A stretch of 64,000 nt of DNA from Selenomonadaceae bacterium (GTDB taxonomy: Bacteria; Bacillota; Negativicutes; Selenomonadales; Selenomonadaceae), in contig JAFWWC010000007.1 in NCBI GenBank assembly GCA_017518105.1, positions 62,001 through 126,000 of the forward strand. The letters are read 5' to 3'. Shown here one piece after another: positions 22,775-32,333 of the stretch; position 1 is the stretch's first letter; each line of letters starts with the position of its first letter. The notes beneath the pieces were generated by a model, which was not told where the DNA came from, did no database searches, and was given only the letters and a program-made list of their open reading frames with translations. The position numbers were made by a program, and so were the translations under genes.

Positions 22775-23617
22775 TCAAATGTGAACGTCGAGTTCGTAGC
22801 CGATGAAATTAGTTACTATCTTGCCGAGTTTCTTTTTCTCTTCGTGCGGAATTATTTTATCCTCGACTTTCGCCGCGACCTTCTCGACTTTAAGAGGCTC
22901 CTCAACGGCTTTTTCCTCTGCTGAAGTTTCTTCGACTTCTTCGGCGGCGGGCGCGTTTATCTTGTCGATGACTTCAAGAAGTTTATCGGGCGTGGTTATC
23001 GCGAAGGGAATCGAGCTAAGCTTTTCCGTCGACGTTATCAGCGACAAAAAATTTACGCCGTCTATGAACTTCATGTCTGCTTGTGCGATTATCAAAGTTA
23101 CTTCTTGCTCGCGAAGAATTTCCGCCGCCGCTTTGGTTGAAGTCGCGATAATCGTTTCGTGCGGGAAGTTCTCTTCGATAACGTCCTGCATGGTTTGCAA
23201 AGTCTTTTCGTCGTCGCCGAGGAGCAACACGCTTTCCGATTTATCCTCCGCAAGTTTTATGCTGACCCTTGTAATCAAGTCGGCGGGCAGGAACGGCTTC
23301 TTAATGTAGTCCCTGACGCCGAGAACCATCGCCCTTTGAATCAAATCTTTTTCACCGGTCGCAGTCAACATAATGACGGGCACATCTTTTATTCGTTCGT
23401 CGGCGCGAATCTCCGCTAAAGTCTCCATGCCGTCGAATTCAGGCATCATTATATCCAAAAGGACAAGGCTCACCTGTTCAGCCCGCAACATTTCCAAGGC
23501 GTCAATGCCGTTATCGACTGTAAGCACCTTACATGGCAATTTCCGTTCCAAAATCATTCGCGCTATGTTCAAGTTCATTTCGTCATCATCGACGACCAAA
23601 ATCTTTTTCTGCCGCAT
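22775..23617 (-). CDS. Response regulator with one active and one degenerate receiver domain
   Basis: 280-residue protein. Receiver 1 (residues ~5-120) has the acidic pair DDD at 10-12, Asp55 in LVLLDIMMPEFDG and Lys in YIKKPF, so it should accept phosphate. Receiver-like domain 2 (~130-245) starts SVLLLGDDEKTL, but the phosphoacceptor position reads LIIAQADMKFIDG without the Asp. A Glu/Lys/Ala-rich tail ends the protein; there is no DNA-binding or enzymatic output domain. I start at the ATG at 23617, eight bases after GGGAGG. It is the last gene of the phosphorelay operon, 22 bases after the hybrid kinase, and may act as the terminal acceptor or a phosphate sink. Confidence 0.88.
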   Translation of the reverse strand: MRQKKILVVDDDEMNLNIARMILERKLPCKVLTVDNGIDALEMLRAEQVSLVLLDIMMPEFDGMETLAEIRADERIKDVPVIMLTATGEKDLIQRAMVLGVRDYIKKPFLPADLITRVSIKLAEDKSESVLLLGDDEKTLQTMQDVIEENFPHETIIATSTKAAAEILREQEVTLIIAQADMKFIDGVNFLSLITSTEKLSSIPFAITTPDKLLEVIDKINAPAAEEVEETSAEEKAVEEPLKVEKVAAKVEDKIIPHEEKKKLGKIVTNFIGYELDVHI

Positions 23618-23639
23618 AACCATTCCTCCCAAAATTTTA

Positions 23640-26165
23640 TCAAAGCGAATCCGACAAAGTCTTTGCCTCCTCAGCGAGTAATTCATAAAGTTTCATTGCT
23701 GCCGCGTGGTTCTGCTTGATGTACTCTAAGCTTTCGTGTTTTTCTAGTTCTGTGCTCGTCGCCGCCGTCAAGATTTTGCCTGCCATTTCCAATTCCTTAG
23801 CCGCCGCCGAAGTTTTTTCTCCGCCGATTGATAAAGCCGTCGACTTCAACGAATGAACATACACCGTATAATTTTTCCAGTCGCCCGCCTCGAAGGTCTC
23901 TTGCAATTTCTGTAGCTTGTCCGCTTTGAGGTTGCTGAACGTCAGCAGAAGTTCTTTATACATGTCAGTCATTCCCGCGCTGTACTCTAGCCCTAAATCG
24001 ACGTTGATTAATTTGCTCTCGACTGCAGGCTTTTCCTCTGGCGAAGGTTTTTCTTGAGTCGGCGTCCGCAACTTTTCTTTAGGCAGATACTTCATAAACA
24101 TTTGCTCCATTAGTCTTACATCAATCGGCTTGCTCAAGTAGTCCGTGAAACCCTCGGCGATTAATTTTTCTTTCGTGCCGGATATGGCGTTCGCCGTCAA
24201 AGCTATCATCGGCGAACCCTTGCTTAGGTTGTTGTCCATCGCCAATGCCATCTTCAACGTTTCTATTCCATCTAGGCTCGGCATCATCTGGTCTAGGAAG
24301 ATTAAATCGTAGTGACGTTCGGCGAGTTTCTTTAAGCAAGTCATTCCGCTTGATGCCGTATCGACTTTGACTTGCGTCGCCCTGAGCAGATTAACCGCAA
24401 CTAGCAAGTTCATCTCGTTATCGTCGACGACTAAAATCTCAACGTCGGGTGCAACGAACGCGGGTTTATACTTCTCGTGCGTCGAACTTGGACTTTCCTT
24501 AAATTCGCCTATTAACTCATCGCCGACGACCTTTTGAGGAATCGTCACGCTGAAGGTTGAGCCTTCGCCGTAGACGCTCGCAATTTCAATCTTGCCGTTC
24601 ATCATCTGCACGAGCTTATTTGTTATCGCCAAACCCAAGCCCGTGCCCTCGATATTTTTATTCTTCTTTGCGTCGAATCTCTCGAAATCGTTAAAAAGTC
24701 TCGGTATATCTTCATCGCGAATGCCAATGCCCGTATCCTTGACTGTGAAGCGTAAATTTATCCAATCCGCCGCTAAGGGCTCGTTGTCAATGATAAACTC
24801 AACCTCGCCGACCTTAGTGTACTTGACGGCATTGCTTAAGAAGTTCAACGCGATTTGCCTAATGCGAACCGAATCGCCACATAGAAGATTTTTCGTCGCG
24901 GGATTTACTTTCAAGCTGAACGATAAATTTTTCTTCTCTGCTCGCGGACGCATCATGTTGACCAAACTTTTAATCACGTCGCCTAGCTTGTAATCTTCCT
25001 CGACGATTTCAAATTTGCCCGACTCAATCTTTGAGAAGTCCAGAATATCATTAATCAAGCTGAGCAAAGAATCACTCGCGGCGGCGGCGTTTTGAGCGTA
25101 GTTGATGATGTCGGGGTTGTCGCTCTCGCGCAGAATCATTTCGTTCATTCCGACGATTGCATTAATCGGAGTTCTAATCTCGTGGCTCATGTTGGCAAGG
25201 AAGGAACTTTTTGCATTGTTTGCAGCGACCGCCGCCTCCTTAGCCTCGCGCAAGGCGTCACTCTCCTCCGCCTTAGTCCTGACCACGAACAGATAAGCAC
25301 TAGCAAACGCCATGACGATTAGTATCAAAGTCCCGCCGATAAGTAGCAGATTGTAAATCTTGAAGATGTCACCCGCGACCGCCGCCCAAGGGATGTAGCC
25401 GACCATCGAACAATTTGTTTGCGGCAAGTCCGTCGCGAACAGGAAGAAATTTCCCGCCGAGCTCTCACAATAAATCGCCGACGAACGACGCGTTTTTAAA
25501 TTATCGCGAATGACTTTGAAGCCGTATCTAATGCTGTCGTTTATGAAGAAGCTTTTTTCTGCCTCGTTGTAATCTTTGTAGGGGACGATAACTTGCCCGT
25601 TGCGCTCTTGAATTAGCAGGCGACCTTCGGAATTGTATTCACCAAGCCCAAATAGCTCCGTCAAAACTTTTTCATCGTAAAGGCGGTAGATGACGCTATG
25701 AACATTGCCGCCGCGCATGACCGGCACCGCGAACAAAAGACCTTTGCCCGCGCAGTAGTCCACGACCCCATTGCCGCGATAAGCCATGGGCAGACGCAGG
25801 AAATCCCACTTCGACAAAACTTTTCCGTGAATTGCCGTATCGTTGAGCCTCAGCAGTCCGACAGAAATATTTTCGTTGCCCGCCTTCAGTATCGACAAGA
25901 AATTTTCTTCCGCCGCCGTGCCGGGGTGTCGTTCCAAATATTCCGCTGCCAATCTAAGTTCCGCAAGCTCTTGGGCGAATCTTTCTTCCGCAACGATTGA
26001 CATATCCGACGTTTGCCTTGCTATCATCTTTTCCAATGTCGCGTTAAGCAGGTGATTGACCTCCGAGCTCATGAATAGACCTACCCAAATTAAAATCACC
26101 AATACCGTCGCGAATTGCATCACGATTTTTTTTACGTACTTCTCGTTCAAGGAAAAATCACTCAA
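23640..26165 (-). CDS. Membrane hybrid histidine kinase (sensor-HisKA-HATPase-REC-HPt)
   Basis: About 841 residues. One membrane helix at ~15-35, an extracytoplasmic sensor region of ~235 residues, and a second helix at ~272-297 precede HisKA with MSHEIRTPINAIVG (phosphoacceptor His near 328). The HATPase domain has NFLSNAVKYTKVG, DTGIGI and GTGLGLAI. A receiver (ILVVDDNEMNL, IFLDQMMPSLDG) and an HPt domain (VHSLKSTALSIGG) follow, so the full relay His-Asp-His lies in one chain. The sensor region is not recognised. Start: TTG at 26165, nine bases after GGAG, overlapping the end of the BMP gene. That overlap and order suggest it is the partner of the BMP-family binding protein. The HPt output could be the two-receiver regulator downstream. 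Confidence 0.9.
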   Translation of the reverse strand: MSDFSLNEKYVKKIVMQFATVLVILIWVGLFMSSEVNHLLNATLEKMIARQTSDMSIVAEERFAQELAELRLAAEYLERHPGTAAEENFLSILKAGNENISVGLLRLNDTAIHGKVLSKWDFLRLPMAYRGNGVVDYCAGKGLLFAVPVMRGGNVHSVIYRLYDEKVLTELFGLGEYNSEGRLLIQERNGQVIVPYKDYNEAEKSFFINDSIRYGFKVIRDNLKTRRSSAIYCESSAGNFFLFATDLPQTNCSMVGYIPWAAVAGDIFKIYNLLLIGGTLILIVMAFASAYLFVVRTKAEESDALREAKEAAVAANNAKSSFLANMSHEIRTPINAIVGMNEMILRESDNPDIINYAQNAAAASDSLLSLINDILDFSKIESGKFEIVEEDYKLGDVIKSLVNMMRPRAEKKNLSFSLKVNPATKNLLCGDSVRIRQIALNFLSNAVKYTKVGEVEFIIDNEPLAADWINLRFTVKDTGIGIRDEDIPRLFNDFERFDAKKNKNIEGTGLGLAITNKLVQMMNGKIEIASVYGEGSTFSVTIPQKVVGDELIGEFKESPSSTHEKYKPAFVAPDVEILVVDDNEMNLLVAVNLLRATQVKVDTASSGMTCLKKLAERHYDLIFLDQMMPSLDGIETLKMALAMDNNLSKGSPMIALTANAISGTKEKLIAEGFTDYLSKPIDVRLMEQMFMKYLPKEKLRTPTQEKPSPEEKPAVESKLINVDLGLEYSAGMTDMYKELLLTFSNLKADKLQKLQETFEAGDWKNYTVYVHSLKSTALSIGGEKTSAAAKELEMAGKILTAATSTELEKHESLEYIKQNHAAAMKLYELLAEEAKTLSDSL

Positions 26166-27267
26166 GAACCTCAACTCCTCTCACGAGCCAACCAATATTC
26201 TCAAGCAAAGTGTCGTCGCTTATTGCCTCCCCCTTTGCACAGCGAAGTTGCCCCGCGTTATCGTAAATCTCTCCAGAAAAAATCTGTTTGTTATTAACAA
26301 GCTCCTGCTTGAGTGAATTAACCCGCGAAATCATTTCCTTTGTCACGGACGGCGAATAATCCGACAACATCACCGCGCCGCGGTCAATTCCTAACCAATG
26401 ATTCTTAACCGAGTTCAGCTCGCCTTTCAAATATCGCTGAATTATATCCGTGTAATACAAATCCCAGCGGCAGACTACCGACGTAAGGTAATGTTCAGAG
26501 TAGCCGCTTAAAATTTCGTTGTAAGCAATGAAGTCCACGCCGAATTTCTCTGCAACTTGTGCGGTCGCGTTTTCGTCTTGATGATAAGTCAGAACGTCCG
26601 CGCCTGCCTCCTCAATCAGCCGCTGAGCATGAGCCGCTTCCGTTTCTTCGTCTTGCCAAGAGCCCGTCCACATCACAACGACCTTTGCATTTGGATTCGT
26701 CCTAAGCACGCCGAGAGTAAAAGCATTTATCCCGCGATTGACTTCGGTATTTGACATCGCCGCCACGTAGCCGATAACGTTCGATTTAGTCTTCATGCCC
26801 GCCAACGCTCCTGCCAAGTACCGCGCCTGATACATGCGGACAAAGTACGCCGTCATATTTCTCGCGTGAACTTCGGCGGAATTGGTTGCAAAAGCTGTGC
26901 TAGGATAATCGCCGACGAGATTTTGAACCTCAATCGAATAGGAGTAGCTCGCAAGAAAAATCATTCCCGCGCCGTTCTGTACCAAGTCTTTTATCGCGAT
27001 AGGACATTGCCCGCTGTTTTCCTTAACTTTATCTCGAACCAGCAATTTTACGCCAAAATTTTCGCAAGCCGCCTTAATTCCTTTGTAATGCGATTCATTC
27101 CAGCCCGCAACGTGAATATCGCCGAGGATTATAAAGCCGACTTTCTCTTGTCGCTCCTCAAATGATTTCATAAAACTAAAAACCAACATTATCAGCGGGA
27201 CGAAAACAATAAGGCTGATTGCCGCCGCTATCAGATTGAAGTTCTTAGCGTTAAAAATGTGCTTCAT
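26158..27267 (-). CDS. Membrane-anchored BMP-family (PnrA/Med-like) solute-binding protein
   Basis: 369 residues. An N-terminal segment ~12-33 (LIAAAISLIVFVPLIMLVF) has no lipobox or clear cleavage site, so it likely anchors the protein outside the membrane. The rest resembles the basic-membrane-protein fold: KVGFIILGDIHVAGWNESHY at the start, GAGMIFLASYSY, and ARYLAGALAGMKTKSNVIGYV, the best family mark. BMP proteins bind nucleosides and related ligands and usually serve ABC importers. No permease or ATPase gene is here; instead the gene lies between two kinase-linked genes with ATGA overlap upstream and overlap downstream. I infer a ligand-sensing subunit for the adjacent hybrid kinase. Ligand unknown. 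Confidence 0.82.
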   Translation of the reverse strand: MKHIFNAKNFNLIAAAISLIVFVPLIMLVFSFMKSFEERQEKVGFIILGDIHVAGWNESHYKGIKAACENFGVKLLVRDKVKENSGQCPIAIKDLVQNGAGMIFLASYSYSIEVQNLVGDYPSTAFATNSAEVHARNMTAYFVRMYQARYLAGALAGMKTKSNVIGYVAAMSNTEVNRGINAFTLGVLRTNPNAKVVVMWTGSWQDEETEAAHAQRLIEEAGADVLTYHQDENATAQVAEKFGVDFIAYNEILSGYSEHYLTSVVCRWDLYYTDIIQRYLKGELNSVKNHWLGIDRGAVMLSDYSPSVTKEMISRVNSLKQELVNNKQIFSGEIYDNAGQLRCAKGEAISDDTLLENIGWLVRGVEVLE

Positions 27268-28535
27268 TCTATTTTCTCCCGTTCAAAGATTACTTGCTTA
27301 GCTAAATCATCTTTCAGGCGCGAAAATATCCTTTGGCGAACTACTTCCGATTCCGACTCTGTCGCTTCCATCAGTAAAACAAGAAACTTTTTCCCGCTCT
27401 GCGTCACGCAATCGCTCTTCCTCAACGAGTGTATCAATACTTCTTTGAATTCGGGAGCAATACTTTCGTCGTCCAGTGTGAATTGCATTAGCACCAAGCC
27501 TTTTTTGTAGTTATCCACCATTCGAGCTAGCAACTGATATATTTTCTTGAAAATGTCAAACTCGACGTAATATGCGCCCGCTTCCACGTTCCGTTCGCCC
27601 AATATCAGCCGCATTTGAGATATTCCATTGACTAAAGAAGATTTTTCCAAGTGCTTATGCGTCCCATATACCGCAATTCCGTGTTTGCCGTGCTGCTTAA
27701 TATCGTAAAGGGCTTTGTCGGCCTTTTTATATAAGCTTTGAAAGTCTCTGCCTTCATCAGGCACGAAAACCGCCCCTAAACTCGCGCCCAAAGGTATGTT
27801 CATCGATTCGCCCAGCAATTTTTTCGCGTAGTTCAATATTTCCTCGTTCAAATAGACGGTTTTGGTTTTCAAAATTCTTTCGTCAGTTACGTTTTTTAAA
27901 AAGGCTACAAATTCATCGCCGCCCATACGCCCAGCCAAATCTTTTTCTCGAATTATACTTTTTACCAGCTCCGAGAACTTTACTAACACCTTATCGCCCG
28001 CCGCGTGCCCGTAAATGTCATTCACAAGCTTGAAACTATCCAAATCTATCATCAATAACGCGCCCGAAGAGGATTTTTCTATCATTTCGCCTATTTTTTT
28101 CTGAGCCGCCGCCTTATTCAGCATTTTTGTCAGCGAATCTGTTTCTGCCGCCACTTCAAGTCCATGAATCTTATCTAAATTATCGATTATGTTCCCGACT
28201 CGCCGCAAAAGCACATCTGGACGTACAGGCTTTCGTATGTAATCTGCCGCGCCCAGTTCAAAACCTTTTATTTCGTTTTCATCGCCCTCATCAGCTGACA
28301 TAAAAATTATCGGAACTGCTTCCGTGCTTTTTTCTTGTAAAATCCTGTGCAATTCATAGCCGCTCATCTCCGGCATCATCAAATCAGATAAAATCAAGTC
28401 GGGTTTCTCGCTCTCAAAAAGTTTTATCGCTTCAAAGCCGTTTATCGCCGTCACTATTTCATACTTCCGCGACAAAATCCGTTCAGCAAGCATTAACATC
28501 ATTTCTTCATCGTCGACGATTAAGATTTTAGCCAT
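27264..28535 (-). CDS. Receiver-GGDEF diguanylate cyclase response regulator
   Basis: 423 residues. The receiver (1-120) has DDEE, Asp51 in LILSDLMMPEMSG and Lys in YIRKPV. The GGDEF domain (~130-290) has intact GGDEF at 205-209 and an RxxD inhibitory site at 196-199, so active, feedback-controlled c-di-GMP synthesis is expected. The remaining ~130 residues form another domain with LRKSDCVTQSGKKFLVLLME, which looks like a decayed GGDEF fold lacking the signature. Start overlaps the upstream kinase by 16 bases; the stop overlaps the BMP gene start (ATGA). It is probably phosphorylated by the double-sensor kinase encoded upstream. Confidence 0.92.
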   Translation of the reverse strand: MAKILIVDDEEMMLMLAERILSRKYEIVTAINGFEAIKLFESEKPDLILSDLMMPEMSGYELHRILQEKSTEAVPIIFMSADEGDENEIKGFELGAADYIRKPVRPDVLLRRVGNIIDNLDKIHGLEVAAETDSLTKMLNKAAAQKKIGEMIEKSSSGALLMIDLDSFKLVNDIYGHAAGDKVLVKFSELVKSIIREKDLAGRMGGDEFVAFLKNVTDERILKTKTVYLNEEILNYAKKLLGESMNIPLGASLGAVFVPDEGRDFQSLYKKADKALYDIKQHGKHGIAVYGTHKHLEKSSLVNGISQMRLILGERNVEAGAYYVEFDIFKKIYQLLARMVDNYKKGLVLMQFTLDDESIAPEFKEVLIHSLRKSDCVTQSGKKFLVLLMEATESESEVVRQRIFSRLKDDLAKQVIFEREKIE

Positions 28536-31500
28536 TTGTCAATTTCCTCCCGCACTTTCGCATAATCAGCCATTAACGCGGCATGGTTCGCTAAAATTTC
28601 TTCTTCGGCTCCAGATTTAGCTGCTAGTTCTAATTTTTTTGCCGCCTCACTCAAATTTTCTGCGCCGATTGATAACGCAGTCGATTTTAATGCGTGAACG
28701 AGTATTTGATAATTTTTCCAGTCCCGTGCGTCGAACTTCTCTTGAATCTTCTCCGCCTTCTTGCCCTTATCCGCGAACGTCATAAGCATTTGTATCGTAA
28801 ACTCTTTGCTGTCCATGCAGTATTTCAATCCGACTTCCAAATTTATATCGGGGCACATCTCCGCGAACTTTTTACGTTCTTTCTTGCTGAATTCGTCCTC
28901 GCCGACCACTTCTTCCGGTTCTTCAATGCCCTTTTCCTTTCCTTCATCTTCAAACGAGACAATTTCGGGCGGCAAATGTTTTTCCAACATACGTTCCAGC
29001 TCCGAGACGTCAATCGGCTTACTTAAATAATCGTCGAAGCCTTCACTCAAGTAAAGTTCACGCATTCCCTCTATCGCACCCGCCGTAAGCATTATTACTT
29101 TCGTTGTTTCCTTCAAAATCTTTTCTAGCCGCATAATTTTTAACGTCTCAATGCCGCTTAAATCTGGCATCATATTATCAAGGAAAATTATATGGTAAAA
29201 ATTCTTTTTAGCTAACTCAATACCATCTCGACCGCTCTCTGCAACGTCAGGAATAATTTTATTCCGCTTCAAAAGTCCGCTGATTACCTTTAAATTCATG
29301 TCGTTATCATCCACAGCTAAAATTCTCGCCTCTGCCGACGTTAAAAACCTTTTTTTCGAGCTTTCAACGTGATTATTAGCATGATAATCCGCATAATCGC
29401 CTAAAGGTGTCTTGTCAATAATTTTTTGCCTTAATACAAACGAAAATTCCGAGCCTCTACCATATTTGCTTGCCACTTCAAGCTTACTGCCCATCATAGC
29501 CAAGAGTCTTTGCACGATTGACATTCCAAGCCCTGTGCCCTCGATATTTCGGTTGTGTTCTTCGTCAATTCGCTGGAAAGAAATAAACAATTTACCTAAA
29601 TCTTCCTCGCGAATGCCTATTCCCGTATCACTGACCATGATTTGCAACTCAAATGTATTAGAATCCAGCTCGTGACCGCTTATTTTTAATGTGACCGAAC
29701 CTTTATGCGTATATTTAACGGCGTTTGTCAATAAGTTCGTGATGACTTGCCGAATCCGAACATCATCGCCATATAAACTACGCGGGATATTTGATCCTAT
29801 CTCTGTATTGAACGTCAATCCCTTCTTTTTAGCTCGCTCAACTGTCATATTTACTAAGTCCTCAATCAAATTGATTGTTTCATAGCGCACGGGCACAATT
29901 TCCATTTTTCCATCCTCAATCTTACTGAAGTCAAGAATGGAATTAATTAAAGTAAGCAAGGTTCGCCCTGCGCTTTGAATATTTCTCGCGTAATCTAAAA
30001 TTTCTTCCGACTTGCTCTCGCGTAGGATCATTTCGTTCATTCCGAGCACGGCATTTATCGGAGTTCTAATCTCGTGGCTCATTTGCGCCAGGAATTGTGA
30101 CTTCGACTGATTTGCCGCCATTGCAGTATCAGAGGCTACTTGTAATTGCCGATTTACCGATTCTTGCCACCTTAGCTGCCGATTTATCAGTACTCGAACG
30201 ATTAAAACGCATATCAAGACTAGGATTATAAAGAACCCGCCGAGCAAGACAATATTGCCGTAAATGTTCCACCAGCTGTTTGCTACTACGACTGTGAAAT
30301 CCGAAATCTGATTCTTTTTTGCAAGGCACGCCATGTGATTTCCTGCGTAGTCCTTTAACGTAACGACATTCGGACTGGAATAAGCCGAAAAATATTCGGT
30401 TCCGTCAATGTTAGTCATTCGAGTCTTTGAGAGCTGGTAATCGTTATTCGGGTGATTGATGATGACTCCGTTGCGGTCGACGAGAAAAGCGTAGCCATTC
30501 TTCGTGTAGCTCGCGTCCAAGATATGTATCAAACGGTCGATATAAAAATCAATGCCGAATATGCCGACGAAATCTCCATTTGTCCCCCAAACAATCTTAG
30601 CCATCGTTATGCAGTAAAGTCCCGTTTGCGCATCATAATAGGGCGCGGAAATGCTAAAGCCGCTAACGGAACTTTCTGCGGCGATATACCACGGACGCTG
30701 ATTAACCTTCCAATCTGGGTCGGACGACTCCCAACCGTTATTCATTATGAGGTTGTGTTCTTTGTAAGGATTGGCCAAGTAGCAAACTGATATTTCGGGG
30801 TAATGCTTAGCAATGTCGTCCAAGAACTTCACGGCAGAAGGATAATCGTCCATAATTTCGGGATGCTCACTCAAGATATTTACGAACATCATCAAAGTTC
30901 CGCGTTGGTCTTCAATCCAGCTGTAGAGTTGGTGTTCATAAATGTCAGCCTCACGGGTCATTTTAGTATCGCCCCAACGGATTGTCGCCGCTAAGCATAT
31001 CCCAAAAGCCACTATCATCGCCACGACTAAAACGGAAATTATCCCCTTCCGAGCGTATCGACTAACTTTGGAAAGAGACGCCTCTTGAAAATCTTTGTCC
31101 GAAGTTGCTTTTTTTTCCGTCGAGATGATGGTTGAGTAAGAAAATAGATTGTCGAGCATGTCCGAGAGTTTTAACGCCGATTCTCGAACTTCAGTGGCTT
31201 TTTCAGCGGGGGCGGCGTCGGATTTTATTGCGTCCAAACTTGAAGCGTCTAAGATTTTATGTAAAGGGTCGCGCAATTCCTTTGAAAGCCGCGATAAGAA
31301 TTCTTCCTTAACTCGTAGAGCCTTTTCTGCCTGCAGGCTGTTACTCCGCGCGTTCAGATAGAAAAAAATTATCGCCAACATCATCAGCAGGCTTATCAGC
31401 GTCGTAACTATGATTTGTATGTAACTCTTCTTGTAGAAAACCCAATTATCCACGCTCAAAATCATGTACCAGCCGTTTGAAGTCTCTGTGCTGAATATCG

Positions 31501-32275
31501 TATGTTCTTTGCCGTCCAATTCCATTACAAAACTTTCATTTTGCCCTTGAATTATTTGGCTCAAGATACTCTCGTAGTCGGGCAATTTCTTGCTGATTTT
31601 TTCGCCGACAAAGCTCATGTTCGTGTAGCCAACTATCATTCCGTCTTTCGTCACGATTAATGCTTTGTTGTTGTTGGTCGAACTCATCTTTGCTATCGAT
31701 TTTTGCACTTCCGATAAGTTGAAATCCAATGCAACGACCGTTTCATTGTCTGGCAGGATTTTTGACATCGTGTAGCACATTTCGCCCGTCATCGCGTCGA
31801 TATATGGTTCCGTTATGAATATCTTCCCTGAACTTTCCGCCGCGCCCTTGTACCAATTTCTTTCTTGAGCGTGATAATCCGGCGGCATTTTGAAGTTAGG
31901 GATTATCGCCCAATCTTTTCCCGCTATATACACGTTGAAACAAACGCCCGACGTTAATTGCCGTTGCTCATTTTTTCGTTTGTAGAAGAAATTTTTTATC
32001 TCCTCGCGTGTTGCCCCTGACTTTATCAGTTGCTCCGCTTCCGTTGCCATTTGTATGGTTGTGACTTCAGCCGCTTGCAATGTTCCTTGAAAGTCGCCGC
32101 GAATTACTTCCAAACGCATCTGTCCAATCTCTTCCGTTTGGTTCGTCGTCATTTGGAATATAAGTCGGTCATTCATTGCTATCACGATTAAAAATATCAA
32201 CGTTATAACGCCGATTATCGCTAAGTCCGAACGACGCACCTTCAGTAAATCTTTCCACTCTTGAACTATATTCAT
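28520..32275 (-). CDS. Large hybrid histidine kinase with two sensor modules and a dead internal HisKA
   Basis: 1251 residues from the ATG at 32275 (six bases after GAGGTG). In order: membrane helix ~18-35; first dCache-like sensor (ERNWYKGAAESSGKIFITEP) to ~280; helix ~287-307; a HisKA-like segment ~322-385 whose motif reads RLSKELRDPLHKI, with Lys in place of the phosphoacceptor His; helix ~410-432; a second dCache-like sensor (QRPWYIAAESSVSGFSISAP) to ~668; helix ~672-696; active HisKA (MSHEIRTPINAVLG, His near 734); HATPase (NLLTNAVKYTHKG, DTGIGI); receiver (ILAVDDNDMNL, FLDNMMPDLSG); HPt (VHALKSTALSIGA). It looks like a fusion of two sensor kinases in which the first lost its catalytic part. 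First gene of the five-gene operon. Confidence 0.92.
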   Translation of the reverse strand: MNIVQEWKDLLKVRRSDLAIIGVITLIFLIVIAMNDRLIFQMTTNQTEEIGQMRLEVIRGDFQGTLQAAEVTTIQMATEAEQLIKSGATREEIKNFFYKRKNEQRQLTSGVCFNVYIAGKDWAIIPNFKMPPDYHAQERNWYKGAAESSGKIFITEPYIDAMTGEMCYTMSKILPDNETVVALDFNLSEVQKSIAKMSSTNNNKALIVTKDGMIVGYTNMSFVGEKISKKLPDYESILSQIIQGQNESFVMELDGKEHTIFSTETSNGWYMILSVDNWVFYKKSYIQIIVTTLISLLMMLAIIFFYLNARSNSLQAEKALRVKEEFLSRLSKELRDPLHKILDASSLDAIKSDAAPAEKATEVRESALKLSDMLDNLFSYSTIISTEKKATSDKDFQEASLSKVSRYARKGIISVLVVAMIVAFGICLAATIRWGDTKMTREADIYEHQLYSWIEDQRGTLMMFVNILSEHPEIMDDYPSAVKFLDDIAKHYPEISVCYLANPYKEHNLIMNNGWESSDPDWKVNQRPWYIAAESSVSGFSISAPYYDAQTGLYCITMAKIVWGTNGDFVGIFGIDFYIDRLIHILDASYTKNGYAFLVDRNGVIINHPNNDYQLSKTRMTNIDGTEYFSAYSSPNVVTLKDYAGNHMACLAKKNQISDFTVVVANSWWNIYGNIVLLGGFFIILVLICVLIVRVLINRQLRWQESVNRQLQVASDTAMAANQSKSQFLAQMSHEIRTPINAVLGMNEMILRESKSEEILDYARNIQSAGRTLLTLINSILDFSKIEDGKMEIVPVRYETINLIEDLVNMTVERAKKKGLTFNTEIGSNIPRSLYGDDVRIRQVITNLLTNAVKYTHKGSVTLKISGHELDSNTFELQIMVSDTGIGIREEDLGKLFISFQRIDEEHNRNIEGTGLGMSIVQRLLAMMGSKLEVASKYGRGSEFSFVLRQKIIDKTPLGDYADYHANNHVESSKKRFLTSAEARILAVDDNDMNLKVISGLLKRNKIIPDVAESGRDGIELAKKNFYHIIFLDNMMPDLSGIETLKIMRLEKILKETTKVIMLTAGAIEGMRELYLSEGFDDYLSKPIDVSELERMLEKHLPPEIVSFEDEGKEKGIEEPEEVVGEDEFSKKERKKFAEMCPDINLEVGLKYCMDSKEFTIQMLMTFADKGKKAEKIQEKFDARDWKNYQILVHALKSTALSIGAENLSEAAKKLELAAKSGAEEEILANHAALMADYAKVREEIDKWLKS

Positions 32276-32293
32276 ATGGAACACCTCAAAAGA

Positions 32294-32324
32294 ATTATAC
32301 TATAAAACGCTCAGATTTTCTCAA
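32294..32324 (-). promoter_or_regulatory. Possible promoter of the phosphorelay operon
   Basis: Minus strand: perfect TATAAT at 32,294-32,299, with TTGAGA 19 bases upstream. The -10 box lies about 20 bases before the start codon, so the leader would be very short. The long spacer makes this moderate. Confidence 0.45.
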
Positions 32325-32333
32325 TCATTTTTT

